NCBI GenBank assembly: GCA_021325615.1
Contig: JAJPGU010000006.1
Span: 17,815 to 81,814 of the forward strand
DNA length: 64,000 nucleotides
DNA from: Nitrososphaerota archaeon
Lineage (GTDB): Archaea > Thermoproteota > Nitrososphaeria > Nitrososphaerales > Nitrosopumilaceae
Direction of reading: 5' to 3'
Shown here: in pieces, positions 1-9,231 of the stretch
How positions within the stretch are numbered: position 1 is the stretch's first letter
Layout of the letters: each line of letters opens with the position of its first letter
Translations under genes and position numbers: made by a program
The notes under the pieces: generated by a model
Databases searched by the model: none
What the model was told of the DNA's origin: nothing
What the model saw: the letters and a program-made list of their open reading frames with translations, nothing else

Positions 1-143
1 TCTGCAAGGGAATCAAGCGTGTTGACTTTTAGTGAGTAGTCAATCCCGACAAGCCCGAATCCTTTGGACCTGTCACGGTTGCCGGATGTTATCGAGACTA
101 TCAGGCCGTCGAGCACTTTTAGGAGCTCGTCAACGTCTATCAT
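1..143 (-). CDS. Unknown protein, N-terminal part only
   Basis: The reverse strand reads from an ATG at 143 with no stop to the window edge, giving about 47 residues that begin MIDVDELLKVLDGL. The piece is acidic, then has a GNRDRSKGFGLVGIDY stretch. A TATA-like TTTTTAGA about 30 bases upstream (around 164-172) supports the start. Too little is present to name a family. Confidence 0.55.
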   Translation of the reverse strand, partial: MIDVDELLKVLDGLIVSITSGNRDRSKGFGLVGIDYSLKVNTLDSLA

Positions 144-295
144 GTGATGATATTACGTCAATGAAATCTAAAAACCTGGTGTGGTTTCCTTCTATAGGCA
201 CTGTTACCACGCTACATCCATGTGGTATAGATTGAATATTGCACACGTTAGACGATGCGGTGATGACAGCACTTGTGTCCTGGTGTAAATCAGAG

Positions 296-369
296 TGCGG
301 AGTGCGGGAATTGAACCCGCGGCCTTCAGCTTGGGAAGCTGACGTCATGCCGGGCTAGACTAACTCCGC
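296..369 (-). tRNA. tRNA-Gly (anticodon CCC)
   Basis: The reverse strand folds as a tRNA. The 7-bp acceptor stem is GCGGAGT with ACTCCGC, the anticodon stem is TCAGC/GCTGA around the loop TTCCCAA, and the T arm is GCGGG-TTCAATT-CCCGC. The discriminator base is A. The anticodon CCC reads GGG glycine codons. No intron is seen and CCA is not encoded. The D stem is weak, with three good pairs. Confidence 0.93.
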
Positions 370-391
370 CTAAAAACTCCCTCCTTGTTTC

Positions 392-400
392 ATTATATAG
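392..400 (-). promoter_or_regulatory. TATA box of tRNA-Gly
   Basis: CTATATAATG on the reverse strand lies about 25-30 bases before the 5' end of the tRNA, the normal distance for an archaeal TATA box. Confidence 0.6.
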
Positions 401-870
401 GTTGATCCTCCGTGTTGCCATCAGTGCCAGAATCCTCATCAGGGGTATTATCCGTCCATGTTCTAGCATGCTGCGCGCATGGCCCTGGAGGCGACGCCCG
501 GCCATCAGCACAACAAACCCGGGAGTCACAGCAGTCTGGAACCTGCCAGTGCAGGTCTTCCGTCTATCCGCCAAGGGGCAGATGCCAGAGGATTTCGTCT
601 TCCTTGGCTTGCGATGACCCTTGGTGCCATTGCCCGAATCGCTCTACAACTCTTCCTTGAGAAGAAGACCTGGTAGAGCCCGGGTCTGCTTGGAAGGAGC
701 TCCCGCATATCCTTGTGTGACCTGGGAATTTCCACGTGCCACATTTTCAAGATGTGCGAGTTTTAATTTAGAATTGTTTGGATGGATGAAAAACCAATTG
801 CAAAATATTGCAAACGAGTCCAAGGCTCGGAGCCGATCTCTGGTTCCAAGATGAAACTTGATTCTATAAT
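401..870. other. About 500 bases without a recognisable gene
   Basis: Short open frames overlap on both strands here, but none gives a recognisable protein. One reverse frame of 74 codons (750-526) starts with TTG and has an AT-rich TATA-like stretch (about 760-772) at a suitable distance. I did not see the conserved cores of RNase P RNA or SRP RNA on either strand. It may hold a structured RNA or a decayed gene; nothing firm can be claimed. Confidence 0.3.
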
Positions 871-876
871 GATTTC

Positions 877-884
877 TTTTTATA
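877..884 (+). promoter_or_regulatory. TATA box of the 1754-residue secreted protein
   Basis: TTTTTATA lies 27 bases before the ATG at 911. The spacing fits a transcript that starts at or just before the start codon. Confidence 0.55.
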
Positions 885-910
885 GAAGAAATTTCTAGAA
901 TGTTAACCAG

Positions 911-3900
911 ATGTTGCGTCATCAAAAAATAAATGCCGCAAACCAACGGGACCTAAAACGCCTCGACCGTAGTTCTAATGGGCACAGCCGCGCGAAAATA
1001 ACGGCATCCAAGGTTGTCATCCCCGCAATTTCATTCCTAATTGTAATGGTTCTCTCTCTAGGATCTGCCAGTCCTGCTCATGCTGACTCGGCCTACACAT
1101 TGGATCAGTCATATTGCGAAAACATACTTCAAACCACATGGAGCAATGGCCAATGCATTGTGTCCTCCTCGCTCACGCTCTCCGTAGCGCAGATTAACCT
1201 GCCGTCTGGCGTGACCCTGCTCATCGCCCCCGGTGGATCGCTTTATGTTCAAGGCACCGGCCTTAACGTATACGGAAATCTCATAGTAGAGGGGGGCATG
1301 CAATTAACTCCAGACTCTGGAATGGCCGTAGGCTCCGGCGGCAAGGTCGAGGTTAACCAGGGCATTATCACCTTGGATGGGGCTGCCTCTTGGTACACCG
1401 GCGGCAATGGCGCACTAGGCGAAGTCCAGCAGGGGGGACAGGTGGAGGTCATCAATGGCGGAAAATTTGTTGTGGACGGAACAACCCTGAACATTGACTC
1501 TGGCGGCCAGGTCAACACCCTGGATGGGGGATATGTTACCAGCATAAAGAGCAAGTTCGACTTTAACAGTCCCGCAGTCACCAACTCGGGCGAGATAACC
1601 ACAAACTCAAGCCTTACTTTCTATCCTGGCAGCTATCAGGCCCCCGGCGGCACGATATATCTGACAGGCTTTAGGGATGCGACAATTTCGCTCAGCGGGG
1701 CTGGCACGGTGCAGGTGTCGGGCAATGTCACAATTGACCCGCAGTCAAAGCTAACCGTGGGAACTGGCACGCTACTGGCAATCAACCCCGGCATGGTTCT
1801 TGAAAACGGGGGAAATCTGGATAACCTAGGCACCATTAACAGCCAGGGTTCCCTATCAAACAACGGCACCATTTTGAATGGTCAGGGAGGTGTCATCCAG
1901 ACAACAGGAATATTTACCAACGATGCGACAGTCAGCAACCAAGGTTCAATCGACATCACCATAATCAACTCTCAGTCTGGTTTGATGATTAACGATGGCA
2001 CCATTTCTAACAGCGGCTCCATAACAGGTTTCAACAACTCGATACTTGACAAATGTGCGGGAGCAATCAGCGGCAATCCGCCCACGCCGGGCTCAATCCA
2101 GTACAGCCCATGTGCGCCATTGATTACCTTCCCCCAGTCAGGAATAGTCATATCGGCCAACTCTGTTACCCTGGGCGGAACCTCAAACCTTGCATCGAAC
2201 GGGGGGTCACCCCTTACAATCTTTGTTTCAGATGGCTGTTACCTGTGCTCTGCCCCTCTTGCCAGCGCCGTGACAAATTCGAGCGGCGCATGGTCTGTGA
2301 CCGTGCCCCTCTCGCAGGGAATCTATAACCTGTATGCACTTGCAACAACAAACTCAAATGGGTATGGGGCATCCCGCATTGATTCGCCACCATCAAACGT
2401 CATAACAGTCACGGTTGGCCATGCTTTAGACTCGGGCGTGTGCGCAGCGATTCTGGGAGGAAGCTGGGACCCTGGTACGAATACCTGTACAGTTACAGGC
2501 CAGTCTACCATACAGTCAGGCAATTCCTTTCAGATAGGATCCGGGGTAACGCTAAATGTCACCGGAACTGGGTCCATCACAAACTATGGTAGCCTGAACA
2601 ACGACGGCGCCATTTATGTAAATGGCGGAGGCTCCATTGTAAACCAGAACGGCGGCAGCATCGGAAACTACAACATAATATCAAACAGGGGCACGATTAC
2701 AAACAGTGCCGGGTCCACGCTAAGCGATTCTGGAACAATCTCGCCATCTGGCTCAATCATAAATGAGGGAGCGTTTGACATAACCCTTGACAACTCAACC
2801 TGCACAAGCTACCCGTTGGAAGGCACCTCTGACCTAGGCTTTATCGACGCTTGTAACGTACCCGCAACCTCTGCAGTGGCGATAGAGGGAGGGACCGTGC
2901 TGACCATCCCGATAAACTGGATAGTATACAACAGTGGCGCGATTTCAAACCTGGGAACAATCGACAATTCGGGCGCCATAAAGGATGAATCGTGCGGTTC
3001 GAGCTTTACCGGAAATGCGGTATCTGGAAACCCAGTAGACTATACCGTCCTTTGTCCTCCCGTGATAACTACGCAGTCCGGTGTGGACTTGACTGGATCA
3101 TTGGCAATCTCGGGGAGGTCCAATCTTACATCCAACGGAGGAATGCCTGAATCCATTGCCATTTTTGCAAACGGAACATCCGTGGCAAGCACCACCACCG
3201 ATTCGCAGGGGAACTGGTCCGTCAGCCCCACCCCGGGCCTCCTGCCGGGCTTTTATGAGATCTACGCGCTGTCATCAAACTCCCAGGGAGGAGGCTCCTC
3301 GCCTTCCAATTCCATACTGCTAACTTCCAGGTTCCTGGACCAGCAGTCATGCCAGTCACCACTGGGTGGCTCGTGGAATTCTAACACATGTGCGATAAAT
3401 GGAAACATTGAACTTCGCTCGGGAAATACCCTTGAGATCCCTTCCAGCACTACCCTGGCAATTTCCAGCACGGGGTCGTTTACCAATAACGGGACGTTAA
3501 ATGGGGCAGGGACGCTGACAAACTACAACGAACTAACCAATACGGGCATCTATACGGTCTATGGCGGAGGCATGTTTGACAACCACGGGCAGATGCACAA
3601 CGGGCTAGGCTTCTACCATCCCGGTTACTTGGAGATAAATTCGGGCGGCGGGGCGAAAAACTTTGCCGGTGGCTCAATTGACGGGACCGGCGAAATTGTA
3701 AATTCCGGATCCTTTGACAATTCGGGAAAAATTGACTGTAGCTCCTCCCCTTCATGCATACAAAATTCTGCCGCCTTCTCTAACTATGGCTCGATGAATA
3801 TCACATCTGCCAATATCGAGACACAGGGAACATTCACAAATCCAGGGTCCATCAGCATTTCATTTTCACAGGACCAGCTGCCGGACTTTTCCGTAGACGG

Positions 3901-6175
3901 CGGATCTTTTAACAATACTGGGACACTTGATATGCTTGGCTTGGGGGTCATGTCGATAAACTCCAATGCGGCAGTGACAAATGCAAAGTCAGGGCATGTT
4001 ACAAACCAGTTCGATTTACGGGATGGCGGCGTGCTAAATAACTATGGTAATTTTACAAATGACGCCCCAAGCGCAATGGCCATCGCAAACGGGGGCGAGT
4101 CTTTTTCGGGACTGGTGAGGATTTTTGGCTCATTAAACAACTATGGCGTGATTGATAATCTGGGCAACGTGACTAACAGCGGGGTAGTCAACAACCAGGA
4201 TGTGATAAATGACATCTGCGGAGGCATGCTCACAAACTCTGGAATTTTCAAGGGAAATGCGGTAATCACCCTTTGTGATTCCATTCCACCAACTACGACC
4301 GTATCGCTGTCTGGAACGCAGGGAGATAACGGGTGGTATGTGTCTCCGGTCCAGGTTACACTATCAGCAGCGGACAACCCGGGAGGCTCTGGAGTAAGAT
4401 CGACATCGTATTCTCTTGACGGCGGTCCCCAGACGGCCTATGCCGCTCCTTTTTCAGTAACAGGCAACGCCAACCACACCCTTGCCTTCAACTCCACTGA
4501 CAATGCTGGAAATGTGGAATTGTCGCACCTCATTTACATTGCAATAGATTCAACGCCGCCAGTTATTGCCGTCCCGCCCGACGTTACGCAGGAAGCTGCC
4601 GGTCCCCGGACCACTGCAAGTCTTGGCACCGCCACAGCATCTGACGCAGTAGACGGCCCCGTCACTGTCACAAACAACGCAACCTCCTCCTACCTGGTCG
4701 GCACCACCATTATCCAGTATTCTGCGACAGACCTCGCGGGAAACACCGCGACGGCATACCAGAAGGTGACCATAACTGACACGACGCCACCGGCACTCCG
4801 GCTGCCAACGCAGGTTATTGTGCAGGCAACAGGGCCGTCGGGGGCGTCCGTATCGTACAAGGCAAACGCCACTGACCTAGTTGATGGCCCGGTAATCCCG
4901 ACATGCAACCCCGCATCTGGCAGTACATTTGCATACGGGAACACAACCGTCGCATGCACCGCAACGGATGCGCATGGCAACAAGGCCTCAGGAACCTTTG
5001 ATGTCGACGTACAGAACAAGATTCCTCCCCTGGTTTCCATTTCGTCCCCTCATGACACTGCCATAGTGAGCACGGCAACGGTTCCAGTCTCGGGCACCGC
5101 CTCTGACATTGTATCAGTCTCCAAGATATCCTGGAAGGTTGACTCGGGAATTCCATACACAATTTCTGGAATAACGCCCGGTCCAAGTGTAGGCTGGTCA
5201 TTTGACACCAATGCTCTTTCCCCTGGAAGCCACATGATTGAGGTCAATGCAACCGACTCGGCGGGGCTTGTGGCAGTATCCTCAGCCTACATCACCTATG
5301 CGGCGCCCTCCGACTCTATACCTGCTCCGACAGGAACCGGAGAGATAACATTTGATACAAACAGGGGGGGATTTACAAGCCTTGAATCCATACAAAAGTC
5401 AAGCCTAGCTGCATCTCCTCCGCCGGGGCGATATCCCCTAGGGTTCTTCTCATGGGATGTTGCTGGATTTGAGCCGGCAAAATCGGTAACCATAACTGTG
5501 ACCTCGCCTGCCTTGCTGCACCACCAGTCCCAATATTTTAAGCTCATAGGAAACGCGTGGGTCGCGGTTCCGGTTTCCGTATCCGGCAACACCATGACTT
5601 TTGACATATCAGACAACGGTCCTTATGACGGCAACCCGGCGACGGGCGTAATATCTGATCCCGGTGCAATTGCAGAGCCCACTGATGGCAGGGTAACAGG
5701 CGGCGGCAACATAGGGCTTGGAACAAACTTTGGTTTTGAGGTGACATCCGAACTTGGCAAGGGAAAAACGATCAAGGGGAGCTTTGAGTATCATGACAGG
5801 TACGTAAAACTGGACATGCACAGCAACGCGATATCCTTCCTCTCGGTCGATCCAACGGCTTCCCAGGCGACAATTGTGGGTACCACGGGCTATGACAGGC
5901 ATGACAGGAACGACAAGCACGGCACAGACTATACTTTCATCTCTACAATCACTGATCCTGACAAGACAGGAGATCACGACACGTTCTCGGTAACCGTAGC
6001 CAATAGCACGGGTTATGTCGTATACCAAAACGTTGGTACCGTAAAGGGGCACATTGAGATTCACCAGTTTTCAGATCGCGATGCCATGTCAGACAGTGGA
6101 CTGATACCGCATAACAATGGCTTTGGAAACGGCAACAAGCCTGGAAATGGCCGCCTTGGGGACACCCCCGGATAA
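911..6175 (+). CDS. Giant secreted repeat protein with HYR domains and a choice-of-anchor-U-like tail
   Basis: A 1754-residue exported protein. A basic N-terminus and a hydrophobic stretch (about residues 35-55) ending SPAHADS form a signal peptide. Three related modules start near residues 61, 504 and 807; each opens with a LD...C...LGGSW...C pattern, continues with many short NYGSLNN/GTITNSG strand repeats that suggest a beta-solenoid, and the first two end in an Ig-like domain. Then follow an OmpL47-like segment (about 1125-1210), two HYR domains (about 1215-1378), another Ig-like domain, and a segment (about 1475-1590) with the PPGRYPLGFFSW and GVISDPG features of choice-of-anchor U domains. 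No C-terminal membrane anchor is visible. The role is probably cell-surface or matrix adhesion, inferred from architecture only. Asn-X-Ser/Thr glycosylation sites are abundant. Confidence 0.85.
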   Translation: MLRHQKINAANQRDLKRLDRSSNGHSRAKITASKVVIPAISFLIVMVLSLGSASPAHADSAYTLDQSYCENILQTTWSNGQCIVSSSLTLSVAQINLPSGVTLLIAPGGSLYVQGTGLNVYGNLIVEGGMQLTPDSGMAVGSGGKVEVNQGIITLDGAASWYTGGNGALGEVQQGGQVEVINGGKFVVDGTTLNIDSGGQVNTLDGGYVTSIKSKFDFNSPAVTNSGEITTNSSLTFYPGSYQAPGGTIYLTGFRDATISLSGAGTVQVSGNVTIDPQSKLTVGTGTLLAINPGMVLENGGNLDNLGTINSQGSLSNNGTILNGQGGVIQTTGIFTNDATVSNQGSIDITIINSQSGLMINDGTISNSGSITGFNNSILDKCAGAISGNPPTPGSIQYSPCAPLITFPQSGIVISANSVTLGGTSNLASNGGSPLTIFVSDGCYLCSAPLASAVTNSSGAWSVTVPLSQGIYNLYALATTNSNGYGASRIDSPPSNVITVTVGHALDSGVCAAILGGSWDPGTNTCTVTGQSTIQSGNSFQIGSGVTLNVTGTGSITNYGSLNNDGAIYVNGGGSIVNQNGGSIGNYNIISNRGTITNSAGSTLSDSGTISPSGSIINEGAFDITLDNSTCTSYPLEGTSDLGFIDACNVPATSAVAIEGGTVLTIPINWIVYNSGAISNLGTIDNSGAIKDESCGSSFTGNAVSGNPVDYTVLCPPVITTQSGVDLTGSLAISGRSNLTSNGGMPESIAIFANGTSVASTTTDSQGNWSVSPTPGLLPGFYEIYALSSNSQGGGSSPSNSILLTSRFLDQQSCQSPLGGSWNSNTCAINGNIELRSGNTLEIPSSTTLAISSTGSFTNNGTLNGAGTLTNYNELTNTGIYTVYGGGMFDNHGQMHNGLGFYHPGYLEINSGGGAKNFAGGSIDGTGEIVNSGSFDNSGKIDCSSSPSCIQNSAAFSNYGSMNITSANIETQGTFTNPGSISISFSQDQLPDFSVDGGSFNNTGTLDMLGLGVMSINSNAAVTNAKSGHVTNQFDLRDGGVLNNYGNFTNDAPSAMAIANGGESFSGLVRIFGSLNNYGVIDNLGNVTNSGVVNNQDVINDICGGMLTNSGIFKGNAVITLCDSIPPTTTVSLSGTQGDNGWYVSPVQVTLSAADNPGGSGVRSTSYSLDGGPQTAYAAPFSVTGNANHTLAFNSTDNAGNVELSHLIYIAIDSTPPVIAVPPDVTQEAAGPRTTASLGTATASDAVDGPVTVTNNATSSYLVGTTIIQYSATDLAGNTATAYQKVTITDTTPPALRLPTQVIVQATGPSGASVSYKANATDLVDGPVIPTCNPASGSTFAYGNTTVACTATDAHGNKASGTFDVDVQNKIPPLVSISSPHDTAIVSTATVPVSGTASDIVSVSKISWKVDSGIPYTISGITPGPSVGWSFDTNALSPGSHMIEVNATDSAGLVAVSSAYITYAAPSDSIPAPTGTGEITFDTNRGGFTSLESIQKSSLAASPPPGRYPLGFFSWDVAGFEPAKSVTITVTSPALLHHQSQYFKLIGNAWVAVPVSVSGNTMTFDISDNGPYDGNPATGVISDPGAIAEPTDGRVTGGGNIGLGTNFGFEVTSELGKGKTIKGSFEYHDRYVKLDMHSNAISFLSVDPTASQATIVGTTGYDRHDRNDKHGTDYTFISTITDPDKTGDHDTFSVTVANSTGYVVYQNVGTVKGHIEIHQFSDRDAMSDSGLIPHNNGFGNGNKPGNGRLGDTPG

Positions 6176-6321
6176 ATCCGGGTGGGTTCCAAGGGCTCTC
6201 CTACGGGTCACCGGTCCGGCTTGGGGTTGGCAGAAAATTCCTCCGTAGATGCTACAGTAAGAATATTCTGATAAAATCGTGGGTAACTGGTATATGTATC
6301 GAAAAACATGCCTCTTCGAAA

Positions 6322-8331
6322 ATGTCGGGACAAAAATCTAGGGAAAGTAATGCCGTTACAACTATAATTCTTGCACTTGCGCTGGTTTCATCAGGTATCT
6401 TTGCAGGCCATGCATACGCCCAGATTCCGTCCACAGGAGGTATCACGCTGCCAAGCCCTTCGCCGATACCGGCAGGGATCATTCCTACTACCGGGCCCGG
6501 GCTGCCAAGCCAGAATGTGACAGTTCCACAGGTAGTCCCGATCCCCTCAAGCACAAACTATACAGTCAGCAGGGCAGGTTCGGGGCTTGTGGCATATGAC
6601 TCGTTTACAAACGAGACTGCCACCAAGGCGCAGCTCCAGTCAAGCCAAGGGTGGTGGATATACGGGGGAGACGCGCCGGGCGAGAACGCGCCATATGCCC
6701 TGTGGAGGGACCCGCAGGGATTGCACATAGGGGCCCAAGGTCCTGCCAACGGGACATATGCAGGATACTTTGCGCAGACCCCGATTACCTCTGCAACGCT
6801 ATACCACGTAAAGGTGACCGCGCCGGTTGAGACCATTCCGTCAAGCAACAACTACCTTGAGAACGGCATGTACGTGCAGAACGGCACGATGGATGTCAAC
6901 TATGTCACGTGCACCTCCGTTACCACGACCACCGGCACCCAGTGGGCGCTCGTTGCGGCAAACGGAAGCCCGTACGGGGCCACGACCTTCAAGTCGCTCT
7001 GGTGGACCGGGATGTCTCCAAACCAGCCTCTTACAGTTGACTGTACCATAATCACAAACGGCACAAACTACCTCAAGTTGCTAATGAACAACGTGCCGGT
7101 CTATGAGAGCAGGTCCCTCAACCTGAACATGTCAAGCCAGTTCATCACGTTCATGGAGCCGCAGTCAAACTATGCGGGCCAGCTCCTTAACGGGACATTC
7201 CAGAACTATTATGAAACGGCAGGCGGCAACGTCACGGTTGCCAACGCGCCGCCAAGTGCCGCAATGGTGCGCATCGTCCAGCCGACATCATCGGGCAGCG
7301 GCAGCGTGGTGGCATCGGCACCTGTGGACAAGTCCGGAAGGGCGACCCTTTACACGGAGAACCAGCAGATGCCAATGCACGCATATGTCATAGTATACGA
7401 CTCCAAGGGCGATGCAATGGCCTCAACCTCAGGGCCTGTAGACATCTGGGGAGGAGACACCTACTCAGTGGGCGGATCCTCGGTAGGATATACTGTTGCC
7501 ACGACAAACGAGCTTCCGCCGCCGACTAACCTTACTGCCACAACGGCATCCCAGTCGCAGATAAACCTGAACTGGACAGCGCCCCAAAACAGCACCTCTG
7601 TCCTTACTGGATACAAGATTGAGAGGATGGCAGGAAGCAGCGCCTCCTGGAGCACCCTGGTTGGCGACACCAACTCGACTGCCACCTCATACTCGGACAA
7701 GGGGCTTGTGCCTGATACGGCATATACGTACAGGGTTTCGGCAGTCTATGGCGGGGCTACAAGCTCGCCTACAAACACGGCCTCTGCCACAACGCTTGCG
7801 TCGCAGTACCAGCTTACTGTAGATTCGGTGCTTGACACGGGGAGTGCGCTAAACGGCATGTATACGGTACTTGCAAACTCCACGGGGCAGACCGTTGGTA
7901 CCGGGTGGACCCCTGCATCTTTCATGCTTGACACCGGCGCGCAGTATTCCGTCGCGGTGGGAAACTATGCGACCTATGTCTTTGACCACTGGCAGGACAA
8001 TGGCTCGGCATCGGATCCAAGGCAGGTCTCCATAACATCCAACACAACGCTTACCGCCGTGTTCAGGGACACGGCAGTCCAGGCCTCGCCTGCAAGCGGC
8101 TCCGCCGGGACACTGGTGACGGTGACGGGAACCTCATTTGCGCCAAACTCTACAATCAGTATCACGTTTGACGGCTCGTCTGTTGTGACAACGCCGCCAA
8201 TAGTGACTTCAAGCTCGGCAGGGGGCTTTAGCGCAACCTTCCAGGTGCCGCTTGCTGCATCCCAGGGACAGCACACCATAACCGCAACCGACGGGACCAA
8301 CACCCACTCGGCATTGTTTACGGTGAACTAG
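6322..8331 (+). CDS. Secreted protein with fibronectin type III and IPT-like domains
   Basis: 669 residues with an N-terminal signal peptide (hydrophobic segment about 13-30, ending GHAYAQ). The first half (about 60-330) is a beta-rich region with a WWIYGGDAP motif and many N-glycosylation sequons, possibly a lectin-like fold. A fibronectin type III domain (about 397-490, with LNWTAP and TYRVSAVY) follows, then a repeat with the FDHWQDNG core of Listeria-Bacteroides-like repeats (about 490-585), and a C-terminal IPT/TIG-like domain (about 590-668). Together with the preceding giant protein it suggests a surface structure locus. The substrate is unknown. Confidence 0.82.
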   Translation: MSGQKSRESNAVTTIILALALVSSGIFAGHAYAQIPSTGGITLPSPSPIPAGIIPTTGPGLPSQNVTVPQVVPIPSSTNYTVSRAGSGLVAYDSFTNETATKAQLQSSQGWWIYGGDAPGENAPYALWRDPQGLHIGAQGPANGTYAGYFAQTPITSATLYHVKVTAPVETIPSSNNYLENGMYVQNGTMDVNYVTCTSVTTTTGTQWALVAANGSPYGATTFKSLWWTGMSPNQPLTVDCTIITNGTNYLKLLMNNVPVYESRSLNLNMSSQFITFMEPQSNYAGQLLNGTFQNYYETAGGNVTVANAPPSAAMVRIVQPTSSGSGSVVASAPVDKSGRATLYTENQQMPMHAYVIVYDSKGDAMASTSGPVDIWGGDTYSVGGSSVGYTVATTNELPPPTNLTATTASQSQINLNWTAPQNSTSVLTGYKIERMAGSSASWSTLVGDTNSTATSYSDKGLVPDTAYTYRVSAVYGGATSSPTNTASATTLASQYQLTVDSVLDTGSALNGMYTVLANSTGQTVGTGWTPASFMLDTGAQYSVAVGNYATYVFDHWQDNGSASDPRQVSITSNTTLTAVFRDTAVQASPASGSAGTLVTVTGTSFAPNSTISITFDGSSVVTTPPIVTSSSAGGFSATFQVPLAASQGQHTITATDGTNTHSALFTVN

Positions 8332-8378
8332 GGGATTTCTTCCGCAAGGATAATGTAGCTCGGGCGCCATGTTATATC

Positions 8379-8555
8379 ATGGATGCAAAATGCCCCGAGT
8401 GCGACAAGGTGGCAGTGCTTGATGACGAGGTAACCACGGTCAGTTGCCCCCACTGCGGGTTTACGGCCAAGTACGACGACTATCTTGATATCATGAAGGC
8501 AAGGGTCGGCTCGATGGTGGACAGCTTCCAGTTTGACCGACCAGGCGGATTCTAG
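8379..8555 (+). CDS. Small zinc-ribbon protein (58 aa)
   Basis: A 58-residue frame starts at an ATG 47 bases after the preceding gene. It carries CPECD near the N-terminus and CPHCG about 20 residues later, a four-cysteine zinc ribbon, followed by an acidic helix. It is the size of small archaeal zinc-ribbon proteins of unknown function. It converges tail to tail with the zinc protein at 8558-8680, two bases apart. Confidence 0.72.
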   Translation: MDAKCPECDKVAVLDDEVTTVSCPHCGFTAKYDDYLDIMKARVGSMVDSFQFDRPGGF

Positions 8556-8557
8556 GG

Positions 8558-8680
8558 CTACCAGAAGTTTCCCTTGTCAGAGCAGTCAAGGTGAGCCCCG
8601 CAATTCGTGCATATCAGGTGGCATGCCTGCATGGATACCATTACCTTCTCACACCTTGGGCACTTTACCTCTTCCTTCAA
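8558..8680 (-). CDS. Small zinc-ribbon protein (40 aa)
   Basis: The reverse strand encodes a 40-residue protein with CPRCEK and CTNCGAHLDC, giving a zinc knuckle, and ending SDKGNFW. I chose the TTG at 8680 because a TTTAAAA box lies about 27 bases upstream; the frame stays open further upstream but that part is not protein-like. Function unknown. Nucleic-acid binding is only a guess from the fold. Confidence 0.65.
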   Translation of the reverse strand: MKEEVKCPRCEKVMVSMQACHLICTNCGAHLDCSDKGNFW

Positions 8681-8763
8681 CAGGATATCAATGGGGCTTG
8701 GAAATTTTAAACAGTATCTTTGGTGTGTCGCACACCCATTGTAGTGGGTAGAGCCGCACAAGG

Positions 8764-8773
8764 ATTATTAATA
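8764..8773 (+). promoter_or_regulatory. TATA box of rps6e
   Basis: ATTATTAATA lies 25-30 bases before the TTG start of the S6e gene at 8796, which fits a leaderless or very short-leader transcript. Confidence 0.5.
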
Positions 8774-8795
8774 GTGAAACAAGGTTTTTCACTAC

Positions 8796-9206
8796 TTGGC
8801 TACATTCAAGCTGAACATATCGGACAAGAAGGGAAGGACCATATCAAAGGAGGTCAAGGAGAAGGACGCAAGCCCGTTCCTTGGACTGCAGGTTGGGTCC
8901 GAGATTGATGCAGCACTTGTCGGCGAGGCAGGCAAGCTGAAGATTACCGGAGGCAGCGACAAGTCCGGCGTGCCACTGAGGCCCGACATACACGGCGGCG
9001 CGCGCAAGTACATCCTGCTATCACCAGGCGTCGGCCTTCGAAATGCCGAGTCGGGCCAGAGGATCCGCAAGCTGATACGCGGAAGCACAGTGACAGAGGA
9101 GGTCTACCAGATCAACTGCTCGATTGACACCGAGCTCAAGGTGGAGGAAAAGCCAAAGGAAGAAGGCGAGAAAAAAGACGCCGCCGAGAAACCGAAAAAG
9201 GCATGA
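8796..9206 (+). CDS. rps6e: 30S ribosomal protein S6e
   Basis: 136 residues. The N-terminal 90 residues follow the archaeal/eukaryotic S6e core, with GLQVGSEIDAALVGE, KITGGSDKSGVPLRPD and GGARKY. A Lys/Glu-rich tail (about 115-136) replaces the longer eukaryotic C-terminus. It belongs to the small ribosomal subunit. The start is TTG, placed by the TATA box. The aIF2 gamma gene starts 26 bases downstream, so the two translation genes probably form one operon, a common archaeal pairing. Confidence 0.95.
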   Translation: MATFKLNISDKKGRTISKEVKEKDASPFLGLQVGSEIDAALVGEAGKLKITGGSDKSGVPLRPDIHGGARKYILLSPGVGLRNAESGQRIRKLIRGSTVTEEVYQINCSIDTELKVEEKPKEEGEKKDAAEKPKKA

Positions 9207-9231
9207 GTTATTTAGGCCGCGATTTTAGCTG

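Noticed and set aside
32..235. Forward frame at the window start
   Set aside because: Antisense to the partial gene and to its promoter; no domain.
326..946. Overlapping short frames on both strands before the giant gene
   Set aside because: None is recognisable and they mutually overlap. Kept only as an undefined gap.
2560..4250. Periodic similar sequence suggesting a CRISPR-like or DNA repeat array
   Set aside because: The periodicity is in the protein (NYG/NNG strand repeats); spacing and sequence vary and no constant repeat with unique spacers is present.
1249..5747. Many reverse open frames within the 1754-residue gene
   Set aside because: Products of the repeated Asn/Gly/Ser coding sequence; no independent start signals.
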